Made by a program: the position numbers and the translations under genes. This document shows positions 17,029 through 25,462 of a stretch of DNA of 42,089 nucleotides, piece after piece (within the stretch, counting starts at the first letter, position 1; the number at the start of each line of letters is the position of its first letter). The notes beneath the pieces were generated by a model, which had not been told where the DNA came from, made no database searches, and worked only from the letters and a program-made list of their open reading frames with translations. The DNA comes from Clostridia bacterium (GTDB lineage: Bacteria > Bacillota > Clostridia > Christensenellales > Aristaeellaceae). The DNA is taken from the NCBI GenBank assembly GCA_017404985.1, contig JAFRBK010000031.1, positions 67,114 to 109,202 of the forward strand, written 5' to 3'.

Positions 17029-18180
17029 TTATTCTGTCAAAATAATGCTGTACAGTATCCCGTCCAGGTCGCTCTGCAGGCGAAGCTGATACTTTCCGCA
17101 CGAATAATAGTCACATTCACCGGGCACCGTACGGTTCAATTCCGCTTTCTCGTCATCATATGTTACAGTATAATCCGGTTCTCCCAGGATCAACCGCCAC
17201 TCTTCCCGGGCTGTCGTTCCAATACAAAGGCCGGAAAAATTCCCCCGATCCATCCGGATCCCCTGCACAACACTGTTATCCCAATCCTCACTGAGATGAT
17301 CTGTCAGCAGGTATACTCTGCGGAAACAGCCTCCCTCCAGAGCAAACATTCTTCCGCCCTCATACACATCCGGATCTGTCAGCAGAAGGTATTCGTCTGT
17401 CAACGCCTGAAGCCCGTCACCAACCGCCGCAGGAATTCCCGGCAGACAGCCGCTTCCGGCCGCTGACCGAATCCTTTCTGCACTGTTTTCAGTCAGCATC
17501 AGCGTCTCCGAAACACCAAGCCGATCCGCAAGGCTTCCCTTTTCCAGATTCAGCATTGGCCGCAGTTCACACCAGGCTAGATGAATATCCCCGGCCCGAT
17601 CCCGCAGCGTACAGCACTGGGCAGCCGGATACAACAGCGTTAAACCGGTATCATCAACCCGAAAAACATCGGGGATCGGCGTAAGGTCGTTGTTAAGAAG
17701 CATCGGGCTCAAATCCTGCGACACCGATTCCTCCAGGTAGGCTGCCAGTTCTTCTCCGGCAGTCTCCGGATTGGTAAACAGATCTGTCCATTGAAAAGGC
17801 TGCCCGTCCGTCAGGTTCAGATTCGCAGCCGTCCAGACTGAAGAATTCCTGGAATCCGTCACCATGCCTTCCGTCAGAAAACCAACACTGAGCAAATCGC
17901 CATACAATCCCCCGATCCAGGTCGTAACAATTCTTCCTGAAGATATCAGTTCGCTCATCCGGGTCAGATAATCTGCCACACGGCCTTCTGCCACAATCGC
18001 GTCATTGACCGTTTTCGCTGCCGCTTCATCTTCCAGACCCACAACAATCGGATAGGAAATGCTGCTTTCCCCAAGCGTCAGGCTTTTTTCCGTCAGCGAT
18101 GGTTCAGCAAAAGCTGCAAACGGAATCATACACACCGTCAGCCAGCAAAGAAGCCTGCTCCATCCTTTTCGACAAGTCAT
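17029..18180 (-). CDS. Secreted DUF3298/RsiV-like protein
   Basis: The 383-residue protein begins with a signal peptide (LLCWLTVCMIPFAAFA, cleavage likely after AFA). The rest resembles the extracellular DUF4163-DUF3298 architecture of RsiV and PdaC: an N-terminal strand-rich part, then the WTDLF segment and a C-terminal half with FRVDDTGLTLLYPAAQ. The terminal ~100 residues differ from that pattern. The function is unknown; RsiV-type domains bind lysozyme, but this protein has no membrane anchor beyond the signal. GGAGGG lies 8 bases before the ATG. A promoter TTGCGC-17-TACAAT stands upstream. Confidence 0.6.
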   Translation of the reverse strand: MTCRKGWSRLLCWLTVCMIPFAAFAEPSLTEKSLTLGESSISYPIVVGLEDEAAAKTVNDAIVAEGRVADYLTRMSELISSGRIVTTWIGGLYGDLLSVGFLTEGMVTDSRNSSVWTAANLNLTDGQPFQWTDLFTNPETAGEELAAYLEESVSQDLSPMLLNNDLTPIPDVFRVDDTGLTLLYPAAQCCTLRDRAGDIHLAWCELRPMLNLEKGSLADRLGVSETLMLTENSAERIRSAAGSGCLPGIPAAVGDGLQALTDEYLLLTDPDVYEGGRMFALEGGCFRRVYLLTDHLSEDWDNSVVQGIRMDRGNFSGLCIGTTAREEWRLILGEPDYTVTYDDEKAELNRTVPGECDYYSCGKYQLRLQSDLDGILYSIILTE

Positions 18181-18203
18181 CTGTCAGCCCTCCATAACAA
18201 TTT

Positions 18204-18232
18204 ATTGTACCTCTCTTTTTCCGGAAGCGCAA
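18204..18232 (-). promoter_or_regulatory. Promoter of the secreted DUF3298-like gene
   Basis: The minus strand has TTGCGC (18227-18232), 17 bases, then TACAAT (18204-18209), about 24 bases before the start codon. It is back to back with the promoter at 18245-18273. Confidence 0.6.
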
Positions 18233-18244
18233 GTTTCACGCCGT

Positions 18245-18273
18245 TTGACAGCTTTTTTGCGTCCCGATATAAT
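18245..18273 (+). promoter_or_regulatory. Consensus promoter for the membrane protein and rubrerythrin genes
   Basis: A perfect TTGACA (18245-18250) and TATAAT (18268-18273) are 17 bases apart. The next genes downstream are the 203-residue membrane protein (18344) and rbr. Such a full consensus suggests strong constitutive expression. Confidence 0.85.
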
Positions 18274-18343
18274 AACGGACATGAGAGGATGATGCCTGCC
18301 GTTTCCCGGATATATGAGCATTCATCCGGAAAGGGGTGCGTTC

Positions 18344-18955
18344 ATGGCTGTCAGAAAAAAAAGCTCCGGAAAAGTCATCGGCCGCGCCATCCTGCATATT
18401 TTGAGTATCCTGCTGGCACTGGTCCTGTTGGTTATCTGCTGCCTAACACTGGTTCTGGCACAACCACAGGAGGACAGCAGGACACAATCCCGGGCTAGCC
18501 AACCGCTTCTGTCCCCAAGCCCGGCCTATAATATCAATGAGGAAACCGGCCTGCGAGAATTGGTTGCCGGTTTTCCGGTACCGGTTATGAGCTTTATGAG
18601 CGGTTCCGGTATGCAATTCGTTTCTGCTACATCATCGGACCTTGCTTTCGGAAACGGCTTTGCCCGGGTGGCCACCCTTTACTGGCAGACCGAGGACGGC
18701 ATCCCTCTGATTCTGCGCAGCATCTATCCCGCATCCGCGCTGAGCCTGCTGGAAACTGGTTTTCATTTCACTCCGGTTGCCGGACCAACCCTTTTTGGCT
18801 GCGCATCCGTTCGAATGGAAAGCAATGACGCCATTCGCGTTCATACCGCAACAGAAACCGGCCTGTATGCCATCAACTGTCCCAAAGCACTGACAGACCG
18901 CCTGTCCACTATCGCTCGATCCCTGCAGTTGTTTACCGTCAGCGAAGATACCTGA
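18344..18955 (+). CDS. Single-pass membrane protein of unknown function
   Basis: I do not recognise a family. The 203-residue protein has a basic start (MAVRKKSSGKVIGRA), one long hydrophobic segment (ILSILLALVLLVICCLTLVLA, about residues 20-40) and an extracellular part of ~160 residues with no further membrane segment. The ATG at 18344 is chosen over 18314 because AAAGGGG lies at good distance before it. It is followed by rubrerythrin after 33 bases in the same direction, so the two are probably cotranscribed from the promoter at 18245. Confidence 0.7.
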   Translation: MAVRKKSSGKVIGRAILHILSILLALVLLVICCLTLVLAQPQEDSRTQSRASQPLLSPSPAYNINEETGLRELVAGFPVPVMSFMSGSGMQFVSATSSDLAFGNGFARVATLYWQTEDGIPLILRSIYPASALSLLETGFHFTPVAGPTLFGCASVRMESNDAIRVHTATETGLYAINCPKALTDRLSTIARSLQLFTVSEDT

Positions 18956-18988
18956 CGGAAAAAATAAAATATCAGGAGGTTATTATTT

Positions 18989-19528
18989 ATGGCTAATCCC
19001 TATTCCGGAACCCAAACAGAAAAAAACCTTGAAACTGCTTTTGCCGGTGAATCCCAGGCCAGAAACAAGTACACCTATTTTGCTTCCGTTGCTAAGAAAG
19101 AAGGATATGAACAAATATCCGCACTCTTCCTGAAAACGGCTGAAAACGAAAAAGAGCATGCCAAGATGTGGTTCAAGGAACTCAAAGGCATCGGGTCCAC
19201 ACCGGAAAACCTGAAAGCTGCCGCCGAGGGTGAAAACTATGAATGGACCGACATGTATGAATCTTTTGCCAGGACCGCCGAAGAAGAAGGCTTTCCGGAA
19301 CTGGCAAAGAAATTCCGCGGCGTTGCCGCCATCGAAAAACATCATGAAGAACGCTATCGCGCGTTGCTGAAAAACGTTGAGATGCAGCAGGTTTTTGAAA
19401 AGAGTGAAGTAAAAGTCTGGGAATGCCGCAATTGCGGCCACATCGTGGTCGGTACCAAGGCCCCCGATGTCTGCCCCGTCTGCAATCATCCCCAGAGCTA
19501 TTTCGAAGTCGCTGCCGAAAACTATTGA
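18989..19528 (+). CDS. rbr: Rubrerythrin
   Basis: Rubrerythrin is a non-haem diiron peroxidase of anaerobes that reduces hydrogen peroxide in the cytosol. The 179-residue protein shows the ferritin-like diiron helices with [24 protein letters not shown] and [11 protein letters not shown]-terminal rubredoxin-like domain has two CxxC pairs, CRNC and CPVC. CAGGAGG precedes the ATG at good spacing. A strong terminator follows (19568-19597). Its presence supports an anaerobic host. The stop codon region overlaps the end of the convergent recombinase open frame by 7 bases. Confidence 0.96.
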   Translation: MANPYSGTQTEKNLETAFAGESQARNKYTYFASVAKKEGYEQISALFLKTAENEKEHAKMWFKELKGIGSTPENLKAAAEGENYEWTDMYESFARTAEEEGFPELAKKFRGVAAIEKHHEERYRALLKNVEMQQVFEKSEVKVWECRNCGHIVVGTKAPDVCPVCNHPQSYFEVAAENY

Positions 19529-21153
19529 ACAGCGTGTCGCCATTCATCATCCCCCTCAAGCTTTATGCAGGCGCCCAAAGGAAACGGGCGCCTGTTTAAA
19601 TACCAGATTTCAGTTTTCAGAGAATGATCAGACGCAACAAAAAGACCGCTCATTATTGAGCGGCCTTGATGCTCCCCAGACATTTTCATATCCGAACCGC
19701 TTTTTCCCGGAGTCATCTTCTGATTCACATCGTCAAACGTGATCGTCTTCTGACCTTCCTTGTAATTAAACGTCAGAACTACTTTATCATCATAAAGGAA
19801 AATGGCGTTTACAAAAGCATCAATTAGCATTTTTCTATGCTCCAGCTTCTCCATGTCAAGTTTCCGGAATCTCTGAATCCAGAACCGAATAAAGTCTTCA
19901 CTGATCTTCGGACGTTCAATCTTTTCATTGGCAATTTTCAATTCCAGGTCATCCCTGGTCTGCTCCAGGTTCTCCAATCTTTCCTTGGTAGACCGGGTTA
20001 GCACCCCCTGTTCAATGGCGTGAAGCATATTATCGATCGCCTGCTCTGTTTCCCGCAGCTGCTTCTCATACAGCGGAAGCGCAGTATTTTCCTCCTCTTG
20101 TATCGCCATCAGGAAAGAAACAACCGACTCAACCCAATCATCATCCAATATTTTCTCCATGGTGGCCTGCACCACAATATCTTCGATCCACCGCTTTCGG
20201 ACTGGCTTCTTGTGACATTCCTGTCTGCGTTTTTTTACGGATACGCACTTATAATAATGATAGATATCCCCCGTACGGCTGGTTCCGCACTCGCCGCACA
20301 GATAGGCTCCGCAATATCCGCAAAACAATTTAGTTGTCAGCAAGTATTCCTCTTCCTTAGCTTTGTGCCTTGCCGGTGCTTTCGCGGTCTCCTCTATTCT
20401 TTTCTGAACACGGTCAAACAACTCCCTGGACATGATCGGCGGAATCACGTCCATATTGATCTCTCCGCGGAACTCATATTCGCCAATATATCTCCTGTTA
20501 TGCAGCATATACAGGACGCTGTTATGCGACATCTCATTTCCCTTCGGGTTTTTAACGCCTTTCGAATTCAGCCAGATCCGGACTTCCTTCATGGTCGCTC
20601 CCGCCGCATACCGCTCAAAAGCTTCCACTATCAATGGTGCCACAACAGGATCAACTTGGAAATGTTTATCTTTGTCAATCGTATATCCAATCGGAATGGA
20701 TCCACCATTAAATTTGCCCTTCAGCAAATTTTCCGTCATTCCTCGAACCACTTTTTCTGAAAGATCTGCGGAATAGTACTCCGCAATGCCTTCCAGCATG
20801 GATTCCAGAATTATTCCCTCCGCGCCTTCGGAAATATGCTCTGTAGCAGATACCAGCTTAACCCCGTTTTTCTTCAGCTGCACCTTATATCTGGCGCTGT
20901 CATAACGATTCCGGGAAAAGCGATCCAGTTTCCAGACGATAACCATATCAAACAGATGCTTGGCACTGTCTCTGATCATCTGCTGGAACTCAGGGCGATT
21001 ATCCGTTTTCGCCGAATAGGCACGATCAATATAATGGCGGAGAACCGTAATGTCATTCTTCTCAGCAAATGCGGTGCACTCCCTGATCTGGCCTTCGATA
21101 CTCTCTTCCCGCTGATTATCAGAAGAATACCTTGCATATATTACCGCCTTCAT
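19522..21153 (-). CDS. Large serine recombinase (site-specific integrase of the element)
   Basis: This resolvase-family enzyme would integrate and excise the element through a phosphoserine link. The catalytic domain starts [14 protein letters not shown] with the nucleophilic Ser at 10 or 11, followed by [15 protein letters not shown] recombinase domain (IPIGYTI region), a zinc ribbon ([13 protein letters not shown], about residues 282-294) and a coiled coil (~350-400) follow. The frame does not stop at its own terminator (19638-19668) but reads on for about 40 residues into the rbr terminator and 7 bases into rbr. That tail is probably fortuitous flank coding. The start at 21153 is 25 bases after the dinD stop. 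Confidence 0.92.
   Translation of the reverse strand: MKAVIYARYSSDNQREESIEGQIRECTAFAEKNDITVLRHYIDRAYSAKTDNRPEFQQMIRDSAKHLFDMVIVWKLDRFSRNRYDSARYKVQLKKNGVKLVSATEHISEGAEGIILESMLEGIAEYYSADLSEKVVRGMTENLLKGKFNGGSIPIGYTIDKDKHFQVDPVVAPLIVEAFERYAAGATMKEVRIWLNSKGVKNPKGNEMSHNSVLYMLHNRRYIGEYEFRGEINMDVIPPIMSRELFDRVQKRIEETAKAPARHKAKEEEYLLTTKLFCGYCGAYLCGECGTSRTGDIYHYYKCVSVKKRRQECHKKPVRKRWIEDIVVQATMEKILDDDWVESVVSFLMAIQEEENTALPLYEKQLRETEQAIDNMLHAIEQGVLTRSTKERLENLEQTRDDLELKIANEKIERPKISEDFIRFWIQRFRKLDMEKLEHRKMLIDAFVNAIFLYDDKVVLTFNYKEGQKTITFDDVNQKMTPGKSGSDMKMSGEHQGRSIMSGLFVASDHSLKTEIWYLNRRPFPLGACIKLEGDDEWRHAVQ
19568..19597 (+). terminator. Terminator of the rubrerythrin transcript
   Basis: CAGGCGCCC and GGGCGCCTG form a perfect 9-bp stem with a 9-base loop, followed by TTTAAAT. 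It lies 40 bases after the rbr stop. The convergent recombinase frame reads through it on the other strand. Confidence 0.85.
19638..19668 (-). terminator. Terminator lying inside the 3' end of the recombinase frame
   Basis: On the minus strand AAGGCCGCTCA and TGAGCGGTCTT pair with a minimal loop and run into TTTTTG. The hairpin covers roughly codons 497-503 of the recombinase, before its stop codon. Confidence 0.8.
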
Positions 21154-21177
21154 GAATTAATCCTCCGCGTCATATCT

Positions 21178-22035
21178 TCAAACAGGGCTTTCTTCCTTTG
21201 CCTTATTTCCTATCAATTTTTTCTGCTCCCGCTCAATCTGCTTTATACTCTTGTCCGGTGTTGGCAGATCTTCGGGCATTGTCCCGCCCAGTTCCTTGAT
21301 TGTCTGCCGCACTTTCAACCCAACTTCAAAATGCGTCTGGTTCGCTCTTTCTTTTCCCTGAATATTTTCCCGGCGAAGCTTCTCGTCTGTCTGAGTTGCG
21401 CGAAAAAGGTTTGCAGCCAGCTCCGTACTCCCCATGTGGTCAAGAATTTTCTGGCTCTTCTTCAATCCCTTGCGTGCATGGATCTCGCGAACACCTAACC
21501 CGCCATACAGACCTTTATATCCCATATTCTGGAAAATGGCGTAATCCCGTTGCTCAATGACACCTGCGTTTTTCGCTGCATCTGCCAGTGATTTGTTATG
21601 TTCTGCCATCTCCCGACGAATCGCCAGACGCTTTTGATCCTCCGACAACTGGTCGTACTGATCTATTAGTTCTTGCTGACGGGTCTTTATCGCAAAATAT
21701 GTCTGTCCGACCGCAATCACTTCTTTACGTGGATCACCATTCATAACAATCAGATAGCAGGCATAACGGGAAAGTTCATAATCATTAATTTCGCGAGACG
21801 CTCCGGAGCCAATATCAACCATTTTGCCAACCTCGGCAAAATGGTCAGCCGTATCTATACCACTATTTTCACAAGCTTCTATTGCTCTGGAAATTGTCTC
21901 CTCAAACCGACGCCACTGTGAGTACTCCAAAACGATTTGAAGTTCTCTTGCGAGCCAGTATTCCTGCCCAAAATCATTAACATGTTTGATACTTTCGAAA
22001 GTTTCTTCAGAGTAGTGTTTTATCATTTCATCCAT
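21178..22035 (-). CDS. dinD: DNA damage-inducible protein D-like
   Basis: The 285-residue protein matches the DinD family: an N-terminal BRO-N-like part (FGQEYWLARELQIVLEYSQW), the central SREINDYELSRYACYLIVMN signature, and the C-terminal GYKGLYGGLGVREIHARKG segment. In E. coli DinD is SOS-induced and affects RecA filaments. The ATG at 22035 is preferred over 22056 because GGAAGAGG lies about 8 bases before it; it overlaps the XRE gene stop by 8 bases. It sits between the XRE regulator and the recombinase, so SOS-linked mobility is plausible. I see no LexA box upstream. Confidence 0.88.
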   Translation of the reverse strand: MDEMIKHYSEETFESIKHVNDFGQEYWLARELQIVLEYSQWRRFEETISRAIEACENSGIDTADHFAEVGKMVDIGSGASREINDYELSRYACYLIVMNGDPRKEVIAVGQTYFAIKTRQQELIDQYDQLSEDQKRLAIRREMAEHNKSLADAAKNAGVIEQRDYAIFQNMGYKGLYGGLGVREIHARKGLKKSQKILDHMGSTELAANLFRATQTDEKLRRENIQGKERANQTHFEVGLKVRQTIKELGGTMPEDLPTPDKSIKQIEREQKKLIGNKAKEESPV

Positions 22036-22396
22036 GGCAATCCTCTTCCTTTTCATCCATAATCCGAAAAAAACTTTCCTTCAGCTTCAAATTCGCTGGA
22101 GTTCCTGGCTCAAAGCACATCTCCAAAAACTGTCGCATTTTTTCCTTGTCCGGCGGCAACTCAGGATGATATTCGTACATTTTCCCCTCTGGAGCATCTG
22201 ACCTGCAGAAGATATAATCCATTGATACATCAAAAAGATCAGCATATTTGCGGAAAAGCTCCACTGTCGGTTCACTCTGCCCATTCTCATAGCGATTAAT
22301 GCTGGACTGTGTCGTGCCCAGCATTTTCGCCAGTTTTTCCTGGGATACTCCAATCCCTTCACGGAGATATTTTAATCTTTTGCCCGTTTCCTTCAT
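22028..22396 (-). CDS. XRE-family transcriptional regulator
   Basis: A helix-turn-helix lies at residues ~8-60 (LKYLREGIGVSQEKLAKMLG, then TTQSSINRYENGQSEPT). The C-terminal half (residues ~65-122) is acidic, helical and unrecognised. The 122-residue protein probably represses the element's integration genes. GGGGAGAG precedes the ATG, 28 bases after the DUF6061 gene. The dinD start lies within its last codons, implying coupling. Confidence 0.88.
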   Translation of the reverse strand: MKETGKRLKYLREGIGVSQEKLAKMLGTTQSSINRYENGQSEPTVELFRKYADLFDVSMDYIFCRSDAPEGKMYEYHPELPPDKEKMRQFLEMCFEPGTPANLKLKESFFRIMDEKEEDCHG

Positions 22397-22424
22397 AACG
22401 CTCTCCCCATTTTGACCAGATGAT

Positions 22425-22679
22425 TTACCTCAGGTCACTCAACCGCGTGTAGTCCGTTGATTCTTTTAGATAAAGATCAGGGCACTCGTCCCAAACAAGT
22501 TCCGCATAAGCCTTGGGATCTTCGTAGATCAATCGATCCAGTTCTGATCGCTGATACATATTGTCTGCAAAAGCATCTTCTATCGATTCGCAATCAATCA
22601 GTATCAGGTTACACTGATCCGTCCATGCATAAACACATCCCGAATCCATATCAAACCTGGCAAAAACGATGCTTCCCAT
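22425..22679 (-). CDS. DUF6061-like small protein
   Basis: This acidic 84-residue protein resembles DUF6061 proteins common in clostridial mobile elements: a strand-rich first half with DMDSGCVYAWTDQCNLILID, then DNMYQRSELDRLIYEDPKAYAELV. No enzymatic residues stand out. AAAGGAG lies 6 bases before the ATG. It is the first gene of the DUF6061-XRE-dinD-recombinase group, with a promoter at 22743-22771. Confidence 0.75.
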   Translation of the reverse strand: MGSIVFARFDMDSGCVYAWTDQCNLILIDCESIEDAFADNMYQRSELDRLIYEDPKAYAELVWDECPDLYLKESTDYTRLSDLR

Positions 22680-22742
22680 ACCCTGCTCCTTTCCCTTCTC
22701 TCAGTACGTTCCCACGCCTTGATAGAGGCAATCTTCGGTTCC

Positions 22743-22771
22743 AGAGTAACCCGGATTTTGATTTTTGTCAA
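22743..22771 (-). promoter_or_regulatory. Promoter of the DUF6061-XRE-dinD-recombinase operon
   Basis: The minus strand reads TTGACA (22766-22771), a 17-base spacer, then TACTCT (22743-22748), about 65 bases before the DUF6061 start. Confidence 0.65.
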
Positions 22772-22867
22772 CCCTCTCTTTTTTCCAACTTTGTCCTTAT
22801 CCGCATAATCCGCATATTATCTTAGGTCTACGCTATCTTTCCTTTCACAATTGCTTATTTCATGTTT

Positions 22868-22953
22868 TTTACATTAAAGTTTCACTCCCCTCAATACATT
22901 GATTTCCTTACAATTGCATCGCAGCAAGCAAAGGTGGCCACCGACTTAATGCA
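22868..22953. repeat. Upstream repeat, copy A
   Basis: This stretch before the first SH3b gene is about 80% identical to 24860-24948 before the second. It opens TTTACATT and ends near AAGGTGGCCACC. On the plus strand TTTACA-17-TCAATA could be a promoter in both. On the minus strand both copies keep an open frame ending RGVKL-stop. Confidence 0.75.
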
Positions 22954-22978
22954 AATAATAGTTGAAAGGAAAAACAAT

Positions 22979-23707
22979 ATGACTTACGAGACACTCACTG
23001 AGGTAGATACTTCTAAATACGGCAATGGAAAAGGACTGAATATTCGTCAAACTGCCTCAAGCAAAGGGAAAGTATTAATTGTTGCACCCAATAAGTCCCC
23101 TATCTATGTAAATAGCGCCTCTGAATCTGGCGGGTGGATAGCAGTGAAATATGATGGTTGGAATGGTTACGCTATGAGTAAATTCATCAAAGGAACTTCA
23201 GCTTATGGAACTTCCTCATCTGGGGGCGGCAACTATGATGGCACCAACATCAATTGCAAAGCAAAAACCACCGCATCTACAAAGCTTTATGCAAGTGCTG
23301 ATAATAATGCCACTGTACTTGTAACAATTCCTTCCGGAAAAACTATTGCAGTGGATAGCGATCTGGTGCCCATAGCAACTTGGCTCCGGGCAGTATATAA
23401 TAACAAGTTCGGCTATGTAAAACACGCCACACTTAATATTAGCAAAACTCCAAAATATTATGGAGTGAAGGCTTGTGTTCGATATGGTGCTGCTCTCTTA
23501 CAGCAGGGCGCTCAAAATGAATATGTTCGAGTTTTTAAGAAAGATCTATACGATGCTGGCTGGCACAATCTAACATTGAATAATACATTTGATGCTGAAA
23601 TGAAAGCAGCCGTTAAAGCGTTTCAGACTCAGGAAGGAATTAGTTCTGATGGCATTATCGGGACTGATACAAAAGAAAAAATGTACCGTGTTGCTGAATT
23701 TGGTTAA
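22979..23707 (+). CDS. SH3b and peptidoglycan-binding protein (copy 1, two SH3 domains)
   Basis: The protein is likely to bind cell wall. Of 242 residues, ~5-70 form a bacterial SH3 (GKGLNIRQTASSKGKVL ... GWNGYAMSKFIKG), ~90-160 a second SH3-like domain, and ~165-240 a PG_binding_1 domain (YVRVFKKDLYDAG, MKAAVKAFQTQEGISSDG). There is no signal peptide and no catalytic domain. The frame continues upstream to 22862, but GAAAGGA before the ATG at 22979 supports the later start. A relative with one SH3 domain lies at 24971. A PepSY-like secreted-protein gene faces it. Export without a signal could depend on the nearby holin. Confidence 0.8.
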   Translation: MTYETLTEVDTSKYGNGKGLNIRQTASSKGKVLIVAPNKSPIYVNSASESGGWIAVKYDGWNGYAMSKFIKGTSAYGTSSSGGGNYDGTNINCKAKTTASTKLYASADNNATVLVTIPSGKTIAVDSDLVPIATWLRAVYNNKFGYVKHATLNISKTPKYYGVKACVRYGAALLQQGAQNEYVRVFKKDLYDAGWHNLTLNNTFDAEMKAAVKAFQTQEGISSDGIIGTDTKEKMYRVAEFG

Positions 23708-23750
23708 TATTTAGGCCAGCTATTACCTATAGGCCTATAATAGTCAACAA

Positions 23751-23802
23751 AGGAGCTGTCTCAATGAACTGTACAATTGTACGATCATAAGAGACAGCTC
23801 CT
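23751..23802 (+). terminator. Long hairpin after the first SH3b gene
   Basis: AGGAGCTGTCTC and GAGACAGCTCCT form a perfect 12-bp stem with an inner GTACAATTGTAC palindrome. It lies 44 bases after the gene and ends in CTCTTGC, a weak T-run. It could serve as a terminator or be a small insertion-sequence remnant. The rest of 23708-23959 shows nothing else. Confidence 0.55.
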
Positions 23803-23959
23803 CTTGCTCACCGCTATTAATGATGAGTCATAATTACTGTCCCATGATACATAATGATATATTTTCCGAAGCAAGAACAAGCTTCCAAGTCCTAACAAAC
23901 ATTTTTTCGCAATCTAGGTTCATTATCATCCATGTGGTAATTCTTGGCCTTCAACGCTT

Positions 23960-24694
23960 TTATCCATTTCCCCCTGGGATCACCTGCATCGTTTTTTCAT
24001 CAAGATAATATGTCACTCCTGCATCATTATAATTTTCTACAAATGTAATAATCCAAGTCCTATTCGAATAATTATAACCCGATCCTGAAAAAAGTTCCGA
24101 GAGCTGAGTATCTGTTGGAATTTGATTCTCATATGAATACTCTAATATTTTTCTTTTGGCCGAAATAGCATCTAAAGTGGGAAATTCACCAGTATATGCA
24201 TTCATGCGAATCTCTGCCACATGATGTGATTTTTCATAAAACCCTATAGACCATTCTGGTTCAATTGACATCTTCACACAACTAATAGTTATAATATAAT
24301 TCCCCAGGTTTTCCGCTGATATAAAATGGCAATCAATTGCCCTCTGAGTTGCCATTCTAATAGCGTCAGCCTGATTAATCATCTTTTCATCAGGGAAGAT
24401 ATATGGCTGAGCCATTATACTTATAAGAAAAGTAACGTCGGGTGACCATTCTTTGTTGATATTGTGTATCCGCTCTTCTTCCATTTGAACGAGAGCCGGA
24501 ATCATCTCATAAAATTGAGCTTTATTTTCTGGACTCCAGTTTCTAAACAAGCCTCCATTCTTTTCTTTCAGGATATCGTAATAATCTTGTAAACCATACT
24601 GTTCAGAAAATGGTGAAGGATCTTCCTCTGCAGTAGCGTTTCCGATTAAAGTCAGTAGCAATATGAAACAAATGATTTTTTTCAACTTCAACAC
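23960..24694 (-). CDS. Secreted PepSY-like protein (copy 1)
   Basis: The 244-residue protein starts with a signal peptide (KKIICFILLLTLIGNATAEE, cleavage probably after ATA). Two C-terminal stretches look like PepSY repeats: an AIRMATQRAID helix followed by EWSIGFYEKSHHVAEIRMNA-YTGEF, then RTWIITFVENYNDAGVTYYLD. PepSY domains often inhibit proteases or sit in the envelope. It is convergent with the SH3b gene at 22979, an arrangement repeated at 24971/25463. It could protect the producer from its partner, but that is inference. Confidence 0.6.
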   Translation of the reverse strand: MLKLKKIICFILLLTLIGNATAEEDPSPFSEQYGLQDYYDILKEKNGGLFRNWSPENKAQFYEMIPALVQMEEERIHNINKEWSPDVTFLISIMAQPYIFPDEKMINQADAIRMATQRAIDCHFISAENLGNYIITISCVKMSIEPEWSIGFYEKSHHVAEIRMNAYTGEFPTLDAISAKRKILEYSYENQIPTDTQLSELFSGSGYNYSNRTWIITFVENYNDAGVTYYLDEKTMQVIPGGNG

Positions 24695-24740
24695 TCCTCA
24701 GATCATTTTGTTTGTGAACTAACTTTACACCCGTTTTTAT

Positions 24741-24811
24741 CTTCCAGCATGAAGTCCAGAATAATTCCCTCCACGCCTTCAGAAATATGCTCTGTAGCAG
24801 ATACCAGCTTA
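24741..24811 (-). pseudogene. Serine recombinase gene scar
   Basis: This 71-base stretch is about 93% identical (66/71 by eye) to 20790-20860 inside the recombinase gene. Its minus strand still encodes [20 protein letters not shown] in frame. Flanking sequence on both sides is unrelated to the recombinase. It is a remnant of a second, lost recombinase gene, 49 bases before upstream repeat copy B. Confidence 0.85.
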
Positions 24812-24859
24812 CAGAATCAAATTTGTCCTTGACAAAGGGCACACTTCATTTTCACGGTC

Positions 24860-24948
24860 TTTACATTAGAGCTTCACTCCCCTCAATAGGTCTGTTTCTT
24901 TACAATTAGATTGCAACAAGCGAAGGTGGCCACCATGAACTTGATGCA
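24860..24948. repeat. Upstream repeat, copy B
   Basis: This is the partner of 22868-22953, with one 3-base length difference, in the same position relative to the SH3b gene downstream. It contains a short ATG-AAC-TTG-ATG-CAG-TAA frame that copy A lacks. Confidence 0.75.
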
Positions 24949-24970
24949 GTAAGAATAATGAGGTGATTAC

Positions 24971-25423
24971 ATGAAGTATATTATTTGCCCTCCTGATGAA
25001 TATGTAAATATCCGAAATGGCCCTGGTAAAAACTACGGAGTTATTGGAAAGGCACACCGTGGTGATGGTATTCAGAGCGATTATGCTCCCGGCGATACAA
25101 TGTGGAGAGGTGTTACCATGACTACTGGTGTCCAAGGTTATGTGATGAGCGAGTTTATCCAAAGTACGAAGCCACCACTCGTCGGTGACATCTTCGGATC
25201 TGCCACCTTAAAGGCAAACAGCACTGGCGTCTATGTTCAAAATCTGCAGCGTTGCTTGATTTATCTTGGCTATTTAGGTGGAACTGTCGACGGTATCTTT
25301 GGCACTAACACAGAGAACGCAGTCCGAAAGTATCAGAAAGCCAAAGGCCTGTCGCAAGATGGAAAGGTTGGAAGCCAGACCAAAGGAGCTTTGTATAAAC
25401 AGTGCTATGCATTGTTTGATTAA
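24971..25423 (+). CDS. SH3b and peptidoglycan-binding protein (copy 2, one SH3 domain)
   Basis: This 150-residue protein has one bacterial SH3 (EYVNIRNGPGKNYGVIGKAH ... GVQGYVMSEFI, ~8-65) and a PG_binding_1 domain (VYVQNLQRCLIYLGYLGG, GIFGTNTENAVRKYQKAKGL, ~82-145). It has no signal peptide or catalytic part. AATGAGGTGATTAC gives the ribosome site. It shares architecture and upstream repeat with 22979-23707, but is shorter by one SH3 domain. The next gene (25463) faces it with a 39-base gap. Confidence 0.82.
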   Translation: MKYIICPPDEYVNIRNGPGKNYGVIGKAHRGDGIQSDYAPGDTMWRGVTMTTGVQGYVMSEFIQSTKPPLVGDIFGSATLKANSTGVYVQNLQRCLIYLGYLGGTVDGIFGTNTENAVRKYQKAKGLSQDGKVGSQTKGALYKQCYALFD

Positions 25424-25462
25424 GCCATTTGTCAAATCAAAAGGCTAAATACTTTAACCGTT

